64,000 nt of DNA, from NCBI GenBank assembly GCA_963514095.1, contig OY741276.1, positions 10,821,266-10,885,265 on the forward strand. Reading direction: 5' to 3'. Position numbers and translations under genes: made by a program. The stretch's first letter is position 1; the number at the start of each line of letters is the position of its first letter. Below the pieces are notes generated by a model. That model was not told the DNA's origin, made no database searches, and saw nothing but the letters and a program-made list of their open reading frames with translations. The DNA comes from Eutrigla gurnardus. Its lineage: Eukaryota; Chordata; Actinopteri; Perciformes; Triglidae. Shown here piece after piece: positions 1 to 12,191 of the stretch.

Positions 1-254
1 CAAACTGCCAGCCACGTTAGAACGTGCAAACTTGTTGCACAGAGAGCATGCTGTTGAAAACAGGGCATCGCCACATCCATCACTACAGTTGTAGCCGCCA
101 AAGAACAGCTAAAAGGTGACTGCAGTATCACCACGACAGTGACACCCAGGGGATGAACGGAGCCCCATGTGTGATGAGAGTCGGCATGGCTCTCACAGTG
201 ATGACTGGAAACGATCCCAGGATTAACCCTTTTCCACAACTTGTCTCTCTCCAG
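1..254 (+). other. grid2: grid2 intron, 3' end (partial)
   Basis: This is the end of the intron preceding the first grid2 exon in the window. It finishes with a pyrimidine-rich acceptor (ttgtctctctccag) at 241-254. It contains a copy of a diverged dispersed repeat at about 66-210. No coding sequence is seen in it. Confidence 0.85.
66..210 (+). repeat. diverged dispersed repeat, copy 1
   Basis: This stretch shares an extended match with 3270-3420. Anchors are agcagctaaaaggtgaatg-like sequence, atatcaccacgaca, cccaggggat, and a following gtgatg segment. The two copies differ by many substitutions and small indels, so they are old. The family is not recognised. Confidence 0.6.
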
Positions 255-450
255 GTCCCTCCAGGACTTATCCAAGCAGACAGACCTGCCTTACGGTACA
301 GTGTTGGACTCTGCAGTATACGACCAGGTGCGCTCCAAGTCTATGAACCCCTTCGAGAGAGACCCCATGTACTCCCAGATGTGGCGGATGATTAACCGCA
401 CCGGAGGAGGGGATAACAACGTTGAGGAGTCAAAAGAAGGCATTCGCAAG
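255..450 (+). CDS. grid2: grid2 exon (S2 ligand-binding lobe), GluD2 receptor
   Basis: This is an internal coding exon of the delta-2 ionotropic glutamate receptor, a synaptic adhesion and receptor protein of the Purkinje-cell postsynaptic membrane. The reading frame gives SLQDLSKQTDLPYGTVLDSA, then NPFERDPMYSQMWRMINR and GIRK. This closely follows remembered human GRID2, where the matching stretch reads SLQDLSKQTDIPYGTVLDSA. The segment belongs to the extracellular S2 half of the ligand-binding domain. The exon starts with the last base of a split Arg codon (upstream intron phase 2) and ends on a complete Lys codon before gtaggt (phase 0). In human GRID2 the same residues are followed by VKYG, which is exactly how the next exon here (26109) begins. 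The 5' part of the gene lies outside the window. The assignment to delta-2 rather than delta-1 rests mainly on the C-terminal exons. Confidence 0.97.
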
Positions 451-1996
451 GTAGGTCTTTACCTTTTTTTAATTGGTTGTCAGTTCCAAACAAAGGGCCG
501 TTGACGGAGTGTAAAATCACTAAATCACTGCGGTTAGTAAAAACTACCATTGGAGTCGAATGTCTCCTGCAATGTGTTTTGAATATGAGGCACCAGGTGC
601 AGTATGGTGGCGACATCGCAGCAATTATTCATTACACGGGGCAAAGCATTTACATTTTAATCCATCACTTGCCAACATTCGTTTTTTGAGAATCCACTTA
701 ATATGGTTGTGTTGTGAAATCCACCTCAAAGGCAAAATGATGCCACACGGATAACTTTTATATTCATCCCGCACAAGTTTTGTGTTCAGCGTTGTATTTC
801 AAGTCAAGGTTAACCAATGTTATCAAGCCTCTTTTCCGCAACGAATACAGCCGGCTTTCTGGGATGAAATTATGAATTCTTGATTATCAATATTCATGTT
901 ACCGCATAAGGTGACGGTTCCCCCGGAACCCAGGTGAGTCTCGTTGTTATATCACAATGCAGGAATTGTCATGCATCTCCTGCTCTCCCAGAAAGCAATT
1001 TCACTCAAGAGCATTGCATTCATCAAATGAGTCATGTGACAAAGGCACAGCACACAGCGCTCCAGTGCTGTTGTCACGGAATTACATGGGCGGCTGGTAA
1101 ATAATATCACATTGCTTTGCACATGGGGCTAATCGATGTGATTAATTATACCAGTAAGGACGAGAGACAAACTGTCTCCACCAATAGAAGTCCCAGCACA
1201 CTTAATTGTTCAGTTTATATCCTTATGTCCTTAAATTCTGTCAAACATTAGGCTTCACCAATGCACTAAAAGTCTTCATGTCCCATTGCCTGCTTGAGTT
1301 TCTCCTTTCTTTCATAGTTTTATTTTTGCAAAACTCACACTATATTTATACACTATTGTGATAAAAATGTAAATCCAGGTTTGTATTCTAATACCACCTT
1401 CTGTTTACCTTCCACCTAAATTGGATTTTCTGGTATACAGTTTATCCTTATTGTACACAGCTCGGCCCTGTTTTGATATACAGCTCATGCTACAGGGCCG
1501 TCTGTCTTGATAGGGGATAAATCTATTTAAACAGTGTTAACGATGCACAGATAACACATACATGGTTAAATACTTAATTCCCCCGGTGATTAGCCAGCAT
1601 CATAAATATCTGGCTGCTGCATCTCATTTGCAAGCACCTCACTTTCTGTTTGTGTGGCCCTCCTCGCTTTATCCATCCTCCCTCTTGAATAGATTAGACT
1701 TGAACCAAAGCCAGCACTGGAAGTGTTGGGACGAGTGATTAAAGTGACGGATAGCATTTTTTAAAACGATGTGATAAATGCACATAATGGCATATAAGCC
1801 CACAACTGTTAACACTCATTTACGTACGTCGCTTGTTGGCAGAAGTGTTTACTGAGCACATATGACATATTATTAGTATGTTCAGGATCATGCATGAATA
1901 TTTATTGCTAACAGAGCTGTCTTTGTTTATGAATTAAAAATACATGTATCCTCATGATTACCTTCTTGACAAAAAATATTGCCACTTTGAGGCATT

Positions 1997-2880
1997 GGGC
2001 CCTAGTTTCGTAGACTAGGCGTAGTCAGCGCGCAGCGCACGTGCGCCACGCCGACAGGGTGTGTCCGCCTGGACTTTGCAAGTTTCGTGCACCGCGCAGG
2101 CACGCCTCCCGTCTCACCCACCCGCGCAAGTGGGAAAGAGGGAGGAGAAGAAGGCGTGAGTGGGAGACGAGGAGGAGACGAGGCGTGGACTGGGATTAAT
2201 ACAGCCGATTCAGATCTTCACCAATCAAATGAGCTCCTCTCCTCTCCTTTAATGCGTTAGGGGAGGTTCAGTGCAAGATCCGTCACTTGACAACCCGATG
2301 ACAGAAGCAGCGCCGCCGCTCCCACCACGCGCATCACGCGCTGTGCGTATCATAATAATAACAATGCCCATATTATAAAAAACTGGAGAGAGAGAGGGAG
2401 ATGTTTTGGTCCGAGAGGCTGAGTTTCCGTTACGCGTGCCATCCGCCTTTGATCTGACGTCAGATGTGACGGGACAATCTATATAGATATAAATTCACGT
2501 GTTGATTAAATTAGTTGCATTAAATAGTGTTTGTTGTTATTATTTATTGCATTTAAATGTGCCTGGAACTGTGGAAACCTGCCTGTGAGGTCTCGGTGAC
2601 GTGTACGCACTGCGCGCCCTCGAATGAATGGACTTTATTTACGCCTTGCACCGAGAGTAGACCAGGTTGGAGCTGGCGGGCTTTCGGCGAAGGCTTTTTG
2701 CCACGAAACTTCCGCTACGCCAAGCTGAATCTGTGACGCCTCCCCCTGCTGCGCCGCCACACCCATCTTGGCGCAGGCGATCCACCAAACTGCCAAACTG
2801 ACCGTGTGCAAGGCTGCGCGGGTCGAAACTTGCATTACGCCGGCTCCGCCACCCTGCGCCGCGCCACGAAACTAGGGCCC
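1997..2880. mobile_element. GGGCCC-ended MITE-like DNA transposon, non-autonomous
   Basis: The left end gggccctagtttcgt (1997-2011) and the right end acgaaactagggccc (2866-2880) are perfect 15-bp inverted repeats bounding an 884-bp GC-rich block in AT-rich intron sequence. The interior has more copies of the CGAAACTTG/ACGAAACTT theme and no transposase frame. Fish genomes carry abundant MITEs with GGGCCCTA-type ends, often assigned to Harbinger-like groups; the superfamily here is a guess. No clear target-site duplication is seen (left flank att, right flank ata). Confidence 0.8.
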
Positions 2881-3269
2881 ATAAACTGAAAACGTGTCGA
2901 CATATTGACCCTTTTGCATAATTTATTGTATATATATCAAAGACAAAATTCCCCTTGAATATTCTGAAATAGTTTTAAAATCGTTCTTGATATTCTTCCT
3001 GCAAGACTGCTCAGTATTTAGGAATAATAAAGATGCTTTGTGGCACTATCATAGAGCAGCATAGTACAGAAGCATTATGACATCACAAAAACCACATTAG
3101 AATTTTTCATCCTTGCATTATACGAGATAAAAAAAATGTGGTTTGGTAAGAGATCTACTACCACTGTTGATACAATAGGGTAGGTCAACATGAAGTCAAA
3201 CTCAATGTTGTTTTCCACTGATTGGCTCCTGGGAGTGAAGCCAAAAATCAGTTCCACCCAGTGTGTACA

Positions 3270-3420
3270 TCAGTGCCACATCGCAGCTTCCAAAGAGCAG
3301 CTAAAAGGTGAATGTAATATCACCACGACAACAGCGGTATCCAGGGGATCAGCTGAACCTCCAGCGTGATGTGGAGCTGCATCCAAAGCCTGTGTGACTC
3401 TTACAATAAGTGCATGGGCC
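3270..3420 (+). repeat. diverged dispersed repeat, copy 2
   Basis: This is the second, direct-orientation copy of the repeat at 66-210, with the same order of anchors (caaagagcagctaaaaggtg, tatcaccacgacaac, tccaggggatc). No terminal repeats or target duplication are visible. Confidence 0.6.
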
Positions 3421-3724
3421 AGAGGTACTGACAAACAGCGTGCCAGGGAGTTTAACGCACCGGTCTGCTGTTTGCTAGTTTGCAGCATCGGACCAAATAG
3501 CGGATGTTCTGTAGATTGGATTACCGTCATCCGCTGCACAAATAATGTGTAATTCGCTCATTATTATCTGTGTGTCAGCAGAAAGAGTTATGGAAATAGC
3601 AAGAGAAACAAAGTAAGACAAAATGAGCCCAATGGCGACATTACATTAATGTGTTTTGGCTTCTACATTCCCAGGAGCCACGCTTGGAGCTACAGTTGGT
3701 AAATGCCATGAATATAATGAATTT

Positions 3725-4140
3725 GTCTGTCATATTTGCTCAAACTGCCACTATATCCTGACAGATAATCTGTGGAAACAACTCCTCCTTATTTTCCTAA
3801 TGGCATTTGCAAGATTCCACCTTGGCCAAAGGAAAAGAACCAATCAGAGCCGAGGAGTCTATAACGCAGCTATCAATCGCTGTCAAACTTTGGCTAGAAA
3901 CAGTACATTAATATATGTTTCTGAAAATATTTGAGCTAACCGATGCAATAACAGGATTGTGATTCATATTTGAGTTTGACAGGTTGATAGGAGTTCACGA
4001 GCAGGGATTGACGAGCTGCATGAGAGACACCTCGGCTCTGATTGGATGTTTTCTTTCTGGCGTGGCCCAATCTTGCAAATGCCATTAGACGCATTAGGAA
4101 CCTGTCCAATTTGTGACTGTTTAAGCAAATGTGACCAAAA
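3725..4140. mobile_element. imperfect palindromic element (old fold-back MITE?)
   Basis: The left arm at about 3725-3895 and the right arm at about 3970-4140 are inverted copies. Shared words include taatggcatttgcaagat, ccaatcagagccgagg, a caatcgctgtcaaact-like segment, and gtcatatttgctcaaac versus gtcacatttgcttaaac. The arms carry indels and substitutions. The exact ends and target duplication are not clear, and it has no coding capacity. Confidence 0.6.
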
Positions 4141-6381
4141 AAAGTATTTTTATTTTAGTTAGCTTAAACGGTGGATGGTTCTTTAAGGTGCCACTGAGAA
4201 GGAATGTCCTGTCATGAAAAAAAAGGTTGCTATTCAATGGAAGCAGAGTGACAGGAGACAGAAGTAGATGAAGGGCTGGTCATAAGCAGGATGGAGAGAG
4301 GATCTTCATGGATAAATCCTACATGACAGAGGTGACACCTCCGGAGTTGCGGCAGTGGAGGGAGAACGCAAAGAGGAGGCAGACCTTCCCTTCAGACTGT
4401 CTCTCTCTTTTATGTTTTTCTTCCTCCCCTGCATGTCTTCAATGCACCACCGATTATTTGCAAATCTCTGCGTAACTCTCCCTCTGTGCTCCGACACTAC
4501 TATTTCTTCCCTCCAAACTGTTACCGCCCTATCAATATATATTCTCTTTCCTTCTCCACATTTCTTTATATTTTCCCTCTCCGCACCCCCCCATCTCTCC
4601 ATCAGTCTCGTCTACACTGTGTTAAAGGCTGCAGGCTGCTCTCTAGTGGTGCACTGACGTCCGTCCCCCTCTCTTTGCTGCATCGACACAAGCCAATGTT
4701 CTCTTCCTGCTGCAGTGGCACCATCAGTGACACGGTTGCCATGCTTGACTGTATGTTTAAACCTGTTATTTAATGATTCCTAAATACAGTACTAGAAATG
4801 TAAACTTGATTTCAATTTACGTACCAGTTATATCCTCCTCTACGTTAAGCACTTGCCTTAAATAACACTTCCGTTCAGGGACAATTGCTGAGATGGTCAG
4901 AGAATAAGAGAAGTGTCAAAGGCTACAATAAATGATTTCTTCTTCTCGGTTTCTTTTCGTAAAGGTCTGTTAAAAGGAGATTCATAAACTAAGCCTGCAT
5001 TCCCTGTGAAACACTTAACCGATAAGAAACTGTCGCCTAAAAGAAATTCCTTCGTGGAATTTCAACAGGTTCAGATTTCTTTTCAGGCTGAAACATATAT
5101 TATATATAAGCCAGCGAGCAGAATACCTGGAATAGTATTTTCAAGCTGGAGGCTATTTGGAAGGCCAAGATGTGATTACGGAGCCCATGAGTCAGTCAGA
5201 CTCGCACATCTTTTGTTTTCCGTCACGTTTCATTTATTTGGGTGTGCTCGTCTTCTTCAATCCAGTCCCTTCGCTATATTTGATCCCAGTGAGGTTGAGA
5301 GCTTGATATTTCCCCCTTCGGTGTCAGGCTCTCTCTCTCTCTCTCCTTTTTTCCGATGCTGCTTTCCCTTTACCGCTCCCACTCTTTCTCTCAGGCCTTT
5401 TTCTCTTTCAAAATAAACCTCTTACTCCCCTCTGTCATCAGCGTTTCCTGTGCTCTATCAGTTTTCTTCCTTTTTCCTGCAGCAGATTGATATTATATGT
5501 CAGAACGGGTCAGTGTCTGAGCCGTCTCCAGTATCACTCACACACCAATATGCAGTTGATACATGAACACACGCCCGATGCAGGCACATGCTGCAGGTTC
5601 AGGCTTGTCACGTCAATGATCAAGGTGTTCAATAAACCAAGAGGTGCTGCATCCCAGACTAGATATCTCATTAACCTGATGTCACATGCACACATATATA
5701 TATATACAGTATATATATAAAAATCAAAGACAAGTGTGCTGTTATTGCTGTGATTTCCTGGATTTATACTTGGTCTCAAGAGGGAGAAAAGCCTTTTTCT
5801 CCTCAGTCTTTTGTACGCGTGTGATGTTAGGAAAGACTTTGAGGAGCTCCTGACAGCTCAGCGTTTGACTGTTGTGCTGACTTGTAAAAGTAATCACTAC
5901 GATTAAGTATCAATTTCTCACCCTCTTTATTACTTTATCTCTGCACCTTCTAGACCGCTACTTGTAAATTACTGACACGGACCGTAATAAGATGTGCTAA
6001 CACAATTAGGCAGAATATAATCGTCATAAAAAGGGAAAATCATGTCAGTGGAACATGGCGACTCCTTCAACTAAAATATACATTTGAATATAAAATATTA
6101 AACAGCCAGTCAGCTCTACAACATCTAGTACTATATCACAGTTTTTTGAGTATATGTTCTGTGGTTTTCTATATAGTTTATGATTTTAAATCAGTGATTG
6201 TAGATGTTGTAGTCACAATTGATTTCAGCCAATGTCACGTGTGATATATGGGAAATGGAAATGTGAGTAGCTCTTAGCCCTGACACTGTAACATATGTAT
6301 GCATATATTAAAGTGTGGCATGCACTCACACACTAAACCACTAAAACCTTCACATTGGCTTATGCACATACATGCAGCATG

Positions 6382-6424
6382 CGCACACACACACACACAC
6401 ACACACACAAGCACACACACACAC
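6382..6424 (+). repeat. (CA)n microsatellite
   Basis: A CA dinucleotide tract with one aag interruption. Confidence 0.95.
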
Positions 6425-7160
6425 CTGACTGTGATGTAAGTGTTCCTGTGTGAATATGACAGCTACTCTCTGTCAGGCCTCAAGAGTCTCTAATGACTGC
6501 TGAGTGATTTCAGAGTTGAGTGGATTGCCAATTTGAGTGATTTTCTGTCTGTATGACTTTCTGCTGCACTATGAGAAGGATCCACTTTAGAAAATGTGTC
6601 TTTTCTGACATGTCCTTGCACGATATGTTATCATTACGCCCAAGTCTCATATTGATGGCAGCTTTAAAAAAGGAGAAACACTGTCTTGAAACATTGACTG
6701 CGAAATCAAGGCCATAAGTAAAGAAAGCATGTTAAAGGATTCCAGGTGTCGTGTTCAGAGCTCCTAACTTAGCCTTTTCTATCAAGCAGTCCAAGATCCA
6801 AGTTCAAGGTATATGATTTAAAAAGGTTGATTGGTTTGTCTTTCAACCATCTTCTCCTTAATGAACTCTTAAAAGTCCTCCGCGCAGTGTTTCACCTTCA
6901 GAGTTCACTTAGGGGCTAAGATGCTTTGTTAAAAACTTTGATCTTCTCCAGGATCTTGTCTTTACAAAATGTCATCATTCTTAGGCCCCTGTTCCTTAAA
7001 AAATACTCAAAATACCGTGACCCAAAAATATGAATATCCTTCCAACCTAGCCCTGAACCAATCAGCTGTTAACTGATATGAATATGGAATATGGTTGATT
7101 CTGAATTCAACCTGTGCATATATCAGCCAATCCAGGTTGAGAAACAGGAGGAGAAAGAGA

Positions 7161-7176
7161 GGGGGGGGGGGGGGGG
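7161..7176 (+). repeat. (G)16 homopolymer
   Basis: An uninterrupted G run inside a purine-rich stretch. Confidence 0.9.
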
Positions 7177-8679
7177 AGGGGCATGCTGGCATGTTGTTAA
7201 CAGCGGGTATGAGAAGTTAAATGCCTCATGCATATGTACATATTCAGATTATACTGTATGGAGGACATTCGCCTCAGCCGAAGCATTTACCCATTTCTGC
7301 TGTCGGTTATAAAACCCCCCCCCCACCAAAAAAAAAAAACTATTTCTTGGATTTGAATTTCAAATTTGTTTTGGCGTATTACCATGCTGAAACGGATCTG
7401 ACCCATTCAGCTGATAAGGCCACATCGATCACAACACAAGCACACAGGCTTTACTCGTGTTGGATTAGGTCCTGCCACTTCTGTCAAAAATGGATTTCAC
7501 TTTTTCTCACCGCTGGAGTTTTACTGACACCTGCTGCTTATGCATACCTGTTATGCATGTTATATATGTTAAATATTATTCACGGTATAAAATGTATTCA
7601 TTTCTCTCACATAATGCTTCACTGCATTCTGGAACAAGCCAATCACTTAATATCTTCCTATCACCAGCTGCCCATTTAGCATAATGTCTCCAGAAATGAT
7701 GATGGAATATACCATCATTTATTCACATCTGCTACATATATCTCCATACTGGGAGTTGGGAGCTGTATAATGCCAGACCTGTACGCTTTCACCAATTTAC
7801 CATAATGACTTCAGTGATGATGATGAAGATTGCGCTGATTTCTCAGATAGAGCTATTTGCCAGACAGGGCTGACGTTAAATCAGCCGAGACTTGTTTGGG
7901 TCCTTCAGCCCTGGATGAGACCATCACGGCACTCCAGAGGATGATTGAGACGGAGCAGAGTGAGATGAAGGGAGGAGGGGAAGATGATATGGATGGCGAA
8001 TGAGTGCTCGGGGAGGGGAAATTGGGAGATTTTGGAAGGTGGAAAGAAAGAGATGAAGGGAGGAGCGAGAGACTAAAAAGGGACTGTAAATAGAGGTGGA
8101 TGTGTGAGAAAGAAAAAGAAAGGAGCAGGGGATCGAGCTGATACATCAAGGAATCCCAAATAATTTGTGGACGGGAACCGAGATGGAGTCAAAATGCAGG
8201 AAAGGAGGACAGAAGAACAAGCATAGACACAGAGGATGTGGGTGGATTTAACACCATATTTTATTAATACATAAATTCTTTATATTCCCATTGCTTTAAT
8301 GGAGTCTTGGGCGCATTAATCAGTGGTGCTATAAGCCATCAAAAAGAAAAACACCCAATCAAACGCTGGAGAGGGGATTTAGAGAGACAGGGGCAGGATT
8401 TGTATGACTACAAATGAGGCCTCTCCTTCAATGACAATGATGCGTTAAGTGGCCCCGGTCATATTTCCCCTCGCAGTAAAACTTAATTACTTGTAACTTA
8501 TATTATTATTTTGACATAAGAGGTGGGATGAGAGGGAAACATGGAGAGGGAGGAAGAAGAAGAACACCTCACACAGGAAGCACTGAGGGTGATAAAGGGA
8601 AGCAGATAGAGGAAAGGAAGAAAGAGTAATAGGAAGGCTGGTGAGGAGGATGAGAGAAGTGCAGGGAGAGAGAGAGAGA

Positions 8680-8703
8680 TGGATGGATGGATGGATGGAT
8701 GGA
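8680..8703 (+). repeat. (GGAT)n microsatellite
   Basis: Tandem GGAT units follow a short GA tract. Confidence 0.9.
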
Positions 8704-8935
8704 GTGTTGGTTAGAAAGCAAACACAACACAGAGAGAGAGAGGGAGTAAGCTTTGGGAAGACTGCCCGGGAGACTGATGGTGAGAGACCACAGGCCCTGT
8801 CCTCTTCATCGTCCATCTTCCTCCCCTCTCTGTTTCCTCCTTCGTCTCTCTCTTCTCACCAGGTTTCATCTCGCCACCGTGCCATCGTGTAGATGTACTT
8901 TATCAGCCAATGGAACAGTGTGAAGCAAGGTGGAT

Positions 8936-9047
<112 letters not shown>

Positions 9048-10504
9048 GCCTCTGCAGCACCTGTTTACCCTCTCAAATAACAGCGAGTGAGAGATCCGTA
9101 ACGCAGCGGCGCGTGTGTTTGTGTCAATGTCACAGTTCTTTAAGGACCTCCTGCCAACCAGCCATTGGTCAGGGAGTTGCCAAGGTTACTGAGCAGGGTG
9201 GCCCAGCTGTGTAAGGGTGACAGATCTCACTGTTTTTTTCCCCCTCCTTCTCCAGCTGAGAGAGCGAGGTTGACTTTTTCACGGGCAAAGCTTTTAGGTC
9301 TCAGGGTCGCCAAAAAAACTTCTGCACCTTGTATCTGTTACAGCGAACATGCAGCAACCGTCCAGTGCTTCCTCTTGTCGTCCCTCTAATTCCCTGCCCT
9401 CTTCCCTTCCTTCTTCCTGTCGTGTGCCCTCGCTTTGTTCTTTAAAGTCAGGACCGATGCTCGTGGTATTTTGTGTCTGGGCCAGTTACAGAAAAGCTGG
9501 GACCTTTAAATAGAAATAAATGAATAATGTCGTATTTATGTGTGTGTCGTGTATTTTATTAGATTTGAACGAGATCTCCGCAGTGACGTAAGCTGCCCTG
9601 ATACATATCTGTCACTGCGCCTTGGTATGACTGCCGCAATATCCTCTGTAATAACCCAGCCTCTGCTAAGACCAGAAAATGCCTTTTTGGCTGCTGGGTT
9701 TCTCTCATTTTCTTTTTTCTAGTCGTGCAAATCACCCTGACAGGGGAAAAAAAGAGAAAGCACTTCTCCTGCGGAGTCTGATAGCTCATTAGGATTCAAC
9801 ACAACAAGTCCAAACAGCAAACATACTTTCCTGCTGTTACAATTCTCTGCCTGTGTGATGACAGTGCTTCTGTGACTCAGACTCAGATGGGGAGCAGATG
9901 AAAAGAGGAACACAGAAGAAGGGAATGAGGGGGACTTTACTCTACATATTAAACAAAGGAGACAGTAAGGATTGAAAGAGACATTTGTAATAAGGGGCTG
10001 ATAGACGCCGGATAAAAAGAATACACATAGACGGAAACCATCCTTGCATGTTAGTGGTGGGTATTGATTAAAACCTGGACTGGTTTTGAGTCAGACTAGA
10101 GTCAGGGGACAAGGACGGAAGTGAGAAAAGGAGATAATGAGTATATGTTTTAATAACGACAGAAAGAAATGAATAAGGGAAGAAACAATTCTATGATCTA
10201 TTTCTCTCAATCGATACTTTCTATCTTCCCATATCTAATAATGAAGCCTAATAGCCTTTTTTTGTATCTGTTTCTCTCCTCAAGGATCCATCCGACACCC
10301 ACGCAATTGTCCTACTTGGAATTGCTTTGTTTTTCACTCTCTCCTCTCTGCCTTGCAATATCTGTGTTTTTCCTCTCCTTCTTTTGTCCTGCGCCACACC
10401 TCCTCGCATCTGTTATAATTACAGCACAACACAAGGAAGTTAATGAAAGTCAGCGGATGAATGCCGCAATTGTGCGCCGCTTTATTTTAGTCTGTGTAGG
10501 CATG

Positions 10505-10600
10505 TGTATGTCAAAGTCAACATCAAATGTATTTATATAGCGCAATATCATACACTGTTGACATTCAATGCTAAAATAAAATGAAATGAAAAATTAAATA
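10505..10600 (+). repeat. retroelement 3' end remnant (probable)
   Basis: The sequence caaagtcaacatcaaatgta followed by tttatatagcgcaatatc resembles a word (atttatatagcgc) that recurs at the 3' ends of fish retroposons. An A-rich stretch follows at about 10,600. The family call is from memory only. Confidence 0.4.
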
Positions 10601-11272
10601 TATCAAATAAAAAAAAAAAAACAATAATTTGAACATCAATAGTAATAAAACAATAACACAATATAAAATACAAACACAAAAAACATTCATTACACACATT
10701 AGTTCACCCAAGATTTTAGTTTCATGTCATCTCGATACTGATCCTCCTCTTTTACTTCATGCTATAGTTATAAGAGTTATCTCCACCAGACACACCAGGA
10801 GATTATGAGGTCGTATTTGTGTGTGCTTCTTTTTGTCTGTCCATGGCTAATCTCTCATACTACTGTACCATCAGACGGATATTTTTTAGTGCTGATTTGT
10901 CAGCTGGTCCACTTTGTTATAATTGGTCGACCACTTAGTGTGTATATGTGTACTTTAACTCCTCTTCTCATTGACTTTACATGCACAAAAAAACAATTTC
11001 ACACTGTAAACAAAACAAAAACATAATAGGTCCTTTACAAGAATTTCCCAACCTGTTCCCCATTCATCACTTGATCTAGTACTGAACAAAACAGGACAAC
11101 AGAAAATGCCTTATTTCAATTTCCACTTGCCCTGCTTGAATTATTATTCATTACTGTGTAACTCAAACACTCTTCAGAAACAGAACTTGTTTTGCCAAAC
11201 ACAAAGGCTTGCTTTTGACTTTGTAGTGTTGTGCTTTTCAATTTCACTCAAGACTTTTTTTTTTAATCTTAA

Positions 11273-12191
11273 AGGAAAACACCACCGCATTTCCATACTG
11301 AACTATGTTCTGCTCTGATGTTAGACGAGGTGATACATACCTCCCTCTCCTCTGTGCGTGCACTCAATGGCTCTTGCGCGCACTCCGCGCAGCGCTAATT
11401 TGCTAGCATGTAGCTTGTCCTTAGGATCCAAAGGGGGGTGAAGTTAGAAGCGACCAAGCACTTCCACGTTGTCCCTATTTAAATACAGTTACGTGAGTAG
11501 TTACACGACCCAAGTTTGGTTACACAAAATGAAACATGGCAATTTTTCTAAGCGGATAACAAGGATAACTATATAGTATGGCGGAATAACAACTGGAAGC
11601 ACTTCGACGTCGGCGCAGTAATATCATCACTCAAAACATGACAGGACTATATACCTTCTGCTTGTTTTCACAACCCTGTACGATGCACGTTATAACCACG
11701 ATGTTTGATTGTTCACAAACTATCTTACTACAACCTGATGCTTCCTCAACTGTGCACAAACTACTACAGGTAGTGCAGGCGACGGCGTGCAGGTCACGTA
11801 GGTTCTATTGACGGAAGTAAGAGGGGGAGCGGAGTGATGATATTACTGCGCCGACGTCGAAGTGCTTCCAGTTGTTATTCCGCTATACTATATAGTTATC
11901 CTTGTCATCCGCTTAGAAAAATTGGCATGTTTCATTTTGTGTAACCAGACTTGGGTCGTGTAACTACTCGCGTAACCGTATTTTAATAGGGACAACGTGG
12001 AAGTGCTTGGTCGCTTCTAACTTCACCCCCCTTTGGATCCTAAGGACAAGCTACATGCTAGCAAATTAGCGCTGCGCGGAGTGCGCGCAAGAGCCATTGA
12101 GTGCACGCACAGAGGAGAGGGAGGTATGTATCACCTCGTCTAAGATCAGAGCAGAACATAGTTCAGTATGGAAATGCGGTGGTGTTTTCCT
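11273..12191. mobile_element. fold-back DNA element with 360-bp terminal inverted repeats
   Basis: The left arm 11273-11632 and right arm 11832-12191 are both 360 bp and align as reverse complements without net gaps. Only scattered mismatches occur, for example gatgttag versus gatcttag and cagttacgtgag versus cggttacgcgag. A 199-bp unique centre (11633-11831) separates them. The ends read aggaaaacaccaccgc and its complement. TTAA flanks both sides (11269-11272 and 12192-12195), fitting a 4-bp TTAA target duplication as used by piggyBac and Kolobok-type elements. There is no transposase, so it is non-autonomous. The high arm identity suggests recent insertion or gene conversion between arms. 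Confidence 0.88.

Noticed and set aside
4643..4658. CTCF-like ctctagtggtgcactg
   Set aside because: There are several mismatches to the core, and it is within expectation for chance.
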